Below, one piece after another: positions 39,478 through 40,852 of a stretch of DNA of 40,852 nt. Numbering within the stretch: position 1 is the first letter of the stretch; each line of letters begins with the position of its first letter. The notes under the pieces are model-generated. The model saw only the letters and a list, made by a program, of their open reading frames with translations, ran no database searches and was not told where the DNA came from. This DNA is from Clostridiales bacterium (GTDB taxonomy: Bacteria; Bacillota; Clostridia; Lachnospirales; Lachnospiraceae): positions 1 to 40,852 of the forward strand of contig DXXQ01000143.1 in assembly GCA_019416265.1 (NCBI GenBank), read 5' to 3'. A program made the translations under genes and the position numbers.

Positions 39478-40852
39478 TTATCTGACTTCCAGTACCGCTT
39501 CCCCGATTCCTGTTTTTCCTGTTTTCACATTTGTAATCTCACTATAATTCTCAGAATTTGTAACAATAATCGGCGTAGCCATATCATATCCTTCCGCTGC
39601 GATTTCATCGATATCAAATTCCATCAATACATCTCCTTTTTTGACTGTATCACCGTTTTCCTTATGAGGATGGAAGAATTTTCCCTGAAGATTTACTGTA
39701 TCCATTCCAACATGAATCAATAGTTCTATTCCATCAGTGCTCTTAAGCCCAACTGCATGACCGGTTTCAAACATAATATCAACGGTTCCGTCAAAAGGTG
39801 CGTAAATCACTCCCTTTGATGGAATCACTGCTGTTCCCTTTCCAAGAATCTCCTGGGCAAAGGTTGCATCTTTTACCTGAGAAAGAGGGATATAGGTTCC
39901 TTCTACAGGGCTTTCAATTACTGTTTTTTTTCCATGAGAAATGCTTTCATTCCCCTGCATTGTTATCTTCTGCTCGCGGACTTCTGCCGCCTCAAAGCTC
40001 TCTGCTTCTTCTTCCTCATCTACAATATCTTCAAACCCGATTATCATAGTCGCGATGAATGTTACCACAACCGTAAGGAGAATCGTAAGCGCTGCAATCG
40101 GAATACTGGACGGTCTTCCCTCCTCTGCATACTGCACAATTGTTACAATAGCCGGAGTTGCAATACCGAAACACTTGAGCTGGAAAAATCCGCCAAATAA
40201 TCCACCTGCTGCAGCTCCGATACAGGCTCCAAGCATTGGTTTTTTAAGCCGCAAGGTGACTCCATAAAGAGCCGGCTCTGTAATCCCCGCAACAAGTGCG
40301 GAAAAAGCAGAGGAACCTGCAACCTGTTTGAAATCTTTATTTTTACTTTTTATGGAAACAGCTAATGCAGCCGCTCCCTGTGCCATATTAGAGCAAAGTT
40401 CTCCAATACATATAAAATTCTCAAATCCTGTTGCAGCAATCATTCCCAGTTTAATCGGGGTGAACGCATGATGCATTCCAGCCATAACAACAAACGGATA
40501 GATTCCGGCAATCATTCCTACTGCAATAAATCCAAGCTTGTCATGAATTGCATAAACAACATCAGAAAGTACATTTCCGCAGATTGCTCCAAGAGGTCCT
40601 AAAATAATCAGAGCAATCGGAGCTTCCACTAAAACAACCAGCATTGGTTTCAAAAAATTCTTTGTTACAACAGGAGTAATTTTATCTACCAGTTTCTCCA
40701 CATAGCGCAGCGACCATACCGCCAGAATGATCGGAATAACCGAATAAGAATACGATGCATATGTAACCGGGATCAGTCCAAGAAATTTCACAGTTTCTCC
40801 CGCTTCATTTGCTGTATTCATCATACTGATAAAATTCGGGTGGAGCATAATA
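39478..40852 (-). CDS. Beta-glucoside-type PTS permease EIIC-EIIA, 5'-truncated by the window
   Basis: Membrane permease that takes up and phosphorylates beta-glucosides. The visible 457 codons begin in EIIC: LHPNFISM, then VPIILAVWSL-type helices, PFVVMAGMHHAFTPI and ITEPALYGVTLRLKKP (EIIC Glu site in TEPALYG). A linker rich in Glu follows (DEEEEAESFE), then an EIIA domain with the phospho-acceptor His in LLIHVGMDTVNLQG. The frame is still open at the right edge, and the EIIB domain is expected just beyond. It precedes the GH1 gene, and both form a beta-glucoside uptake and hydrolysis unit. Unlike the damaged treB at 5,130-6,572, the visible part is intact. Confidence 0.93.
   Translation of the reverse strand, partial: IMLHPNFISMMNTANEAGETVKFLGLIPVTYASYSYSVIPIILAVWSLRYVEKLVDKITPVVTKNFLKPMLVVLVEAPIALIILGPLGAICGNVLSDVVYAIHDKLGFIAVGMIAGIYPFVVMAGMHHAFTPIKLGMIAATGFENFICIGELCSNMAQGAAALAVSIKSKNKDFKQVAGSSAFSALVAGITEPALYGVTLRLKKPMLGACIGAAAGGLFGGFFQLKCFGIATPAIVTIVQYAEEGRPSSIPIAALTILLTVVVTFIATMIIGFEDIVDEEEEAESFEAAEVREQKITMQGNESISHGKKTVIESPVEGTYIPLSQVKDATFAQEILGKGTAVIPSKGVIYAPFDGTVDIMFETGHAVGLKSTDGIELLIHVGMDTVNLQGKFFHPHKENGDTVKKGDVLMEFDIDEIAAEGYDMATPIIVTNSENYSEITNVKTGKTGIGEAVLEVR

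Noticed and set aside
1..40852. Search for CRISPR arrays, tRNA genes, transposases, phage genes and toxin-antitoxin pairs
   Set aside because: No regularly spaced repeats, cloverleaf-like tRNA sequence, DDE transposase or phage structural motif was recognised; the P-loop/GNAT pair near 37,000 is not convincing as a toxin-antitoxin system.

Overview
The window looks like a chromosomal segment of a strictly anaerobic gut Firmicute of the Lachnospiraceae (Blautia-like). This is an inference from gene content: a TreA/TreB-type trehalose locus, LarB/LarC, AzlCD, MATE pumps, a GH95 alpha-fucosidase, an extracellular serpin, an 'orange protein' (ORP)-like MinD/NifX cluster, and a large uncharacterised protein paired with an Hsp70-like ATPase of a kind I associate with this family. 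Start signals are mostly strong AGGAGG types. No rRNA, tRNA, CRISPR array or insertion sequence was recognised. No gene-free stretch exceeds about 300 bp.

Left part (1-12,000): the 3' part of a sodium/alanine (AGCS) symporter; larC and larB for the nickel-pincer cofactor; a trehalose locus with an intact phosphotrehalase gene (treA) but a treB PTS gene and treR regulator that are both truncated at a shared deletion scar; then a minus-strand operon read as MATE pump, ferredoxin-domain aldo/keto reductase, azlC, azlD, second MATE pump.

Middle (12,000-25,100): a membrane-tethered HAD phosphatase; purA and purB (IMP to AMP); a polar amino-acid ABC transporter with a very strong intercistronic hairpin; a tightly coupled three-gene operon (1188-aa beta/helical-repeat protein, Hsp70-like ATPase, TPR-like protein) that is the best candidate for an undescribed system; and a secreted transglutaminase-fold protein with cell-wall-binding repeats.

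Sulfur/metal region (25,258-31,352): thioredoxin, rhodanese and a CoA-disulfide-reductase/rhodanese fusion (persulfide handling) face a Crp/Fnr-family regulator. That regulator is divergent from a four-gene ORP-like cluster: a DUF134-NifX fusion with an internal in-frame start, two MinD-like ATPases with ferredoxin inserts, and a NifX-like protein. Two near-consensus sigma-A promoters lie back to back, with an Fnr-like palindrome over one -35 box.

Right part (31,500-40,852): GH95 fucosidase, secreted serpin (flanked by two promoters with unusual 19-bp spacers and ACAG/CTGT dyads), aldo/keto reductase, a P-loop kinase-like protein with a GNAT acetyltransferase, and a GH1 6-phospho-beta-glucosidase with its PTS permease (5' end outside the window). 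The last 4 kb look more AT-rich by eye.
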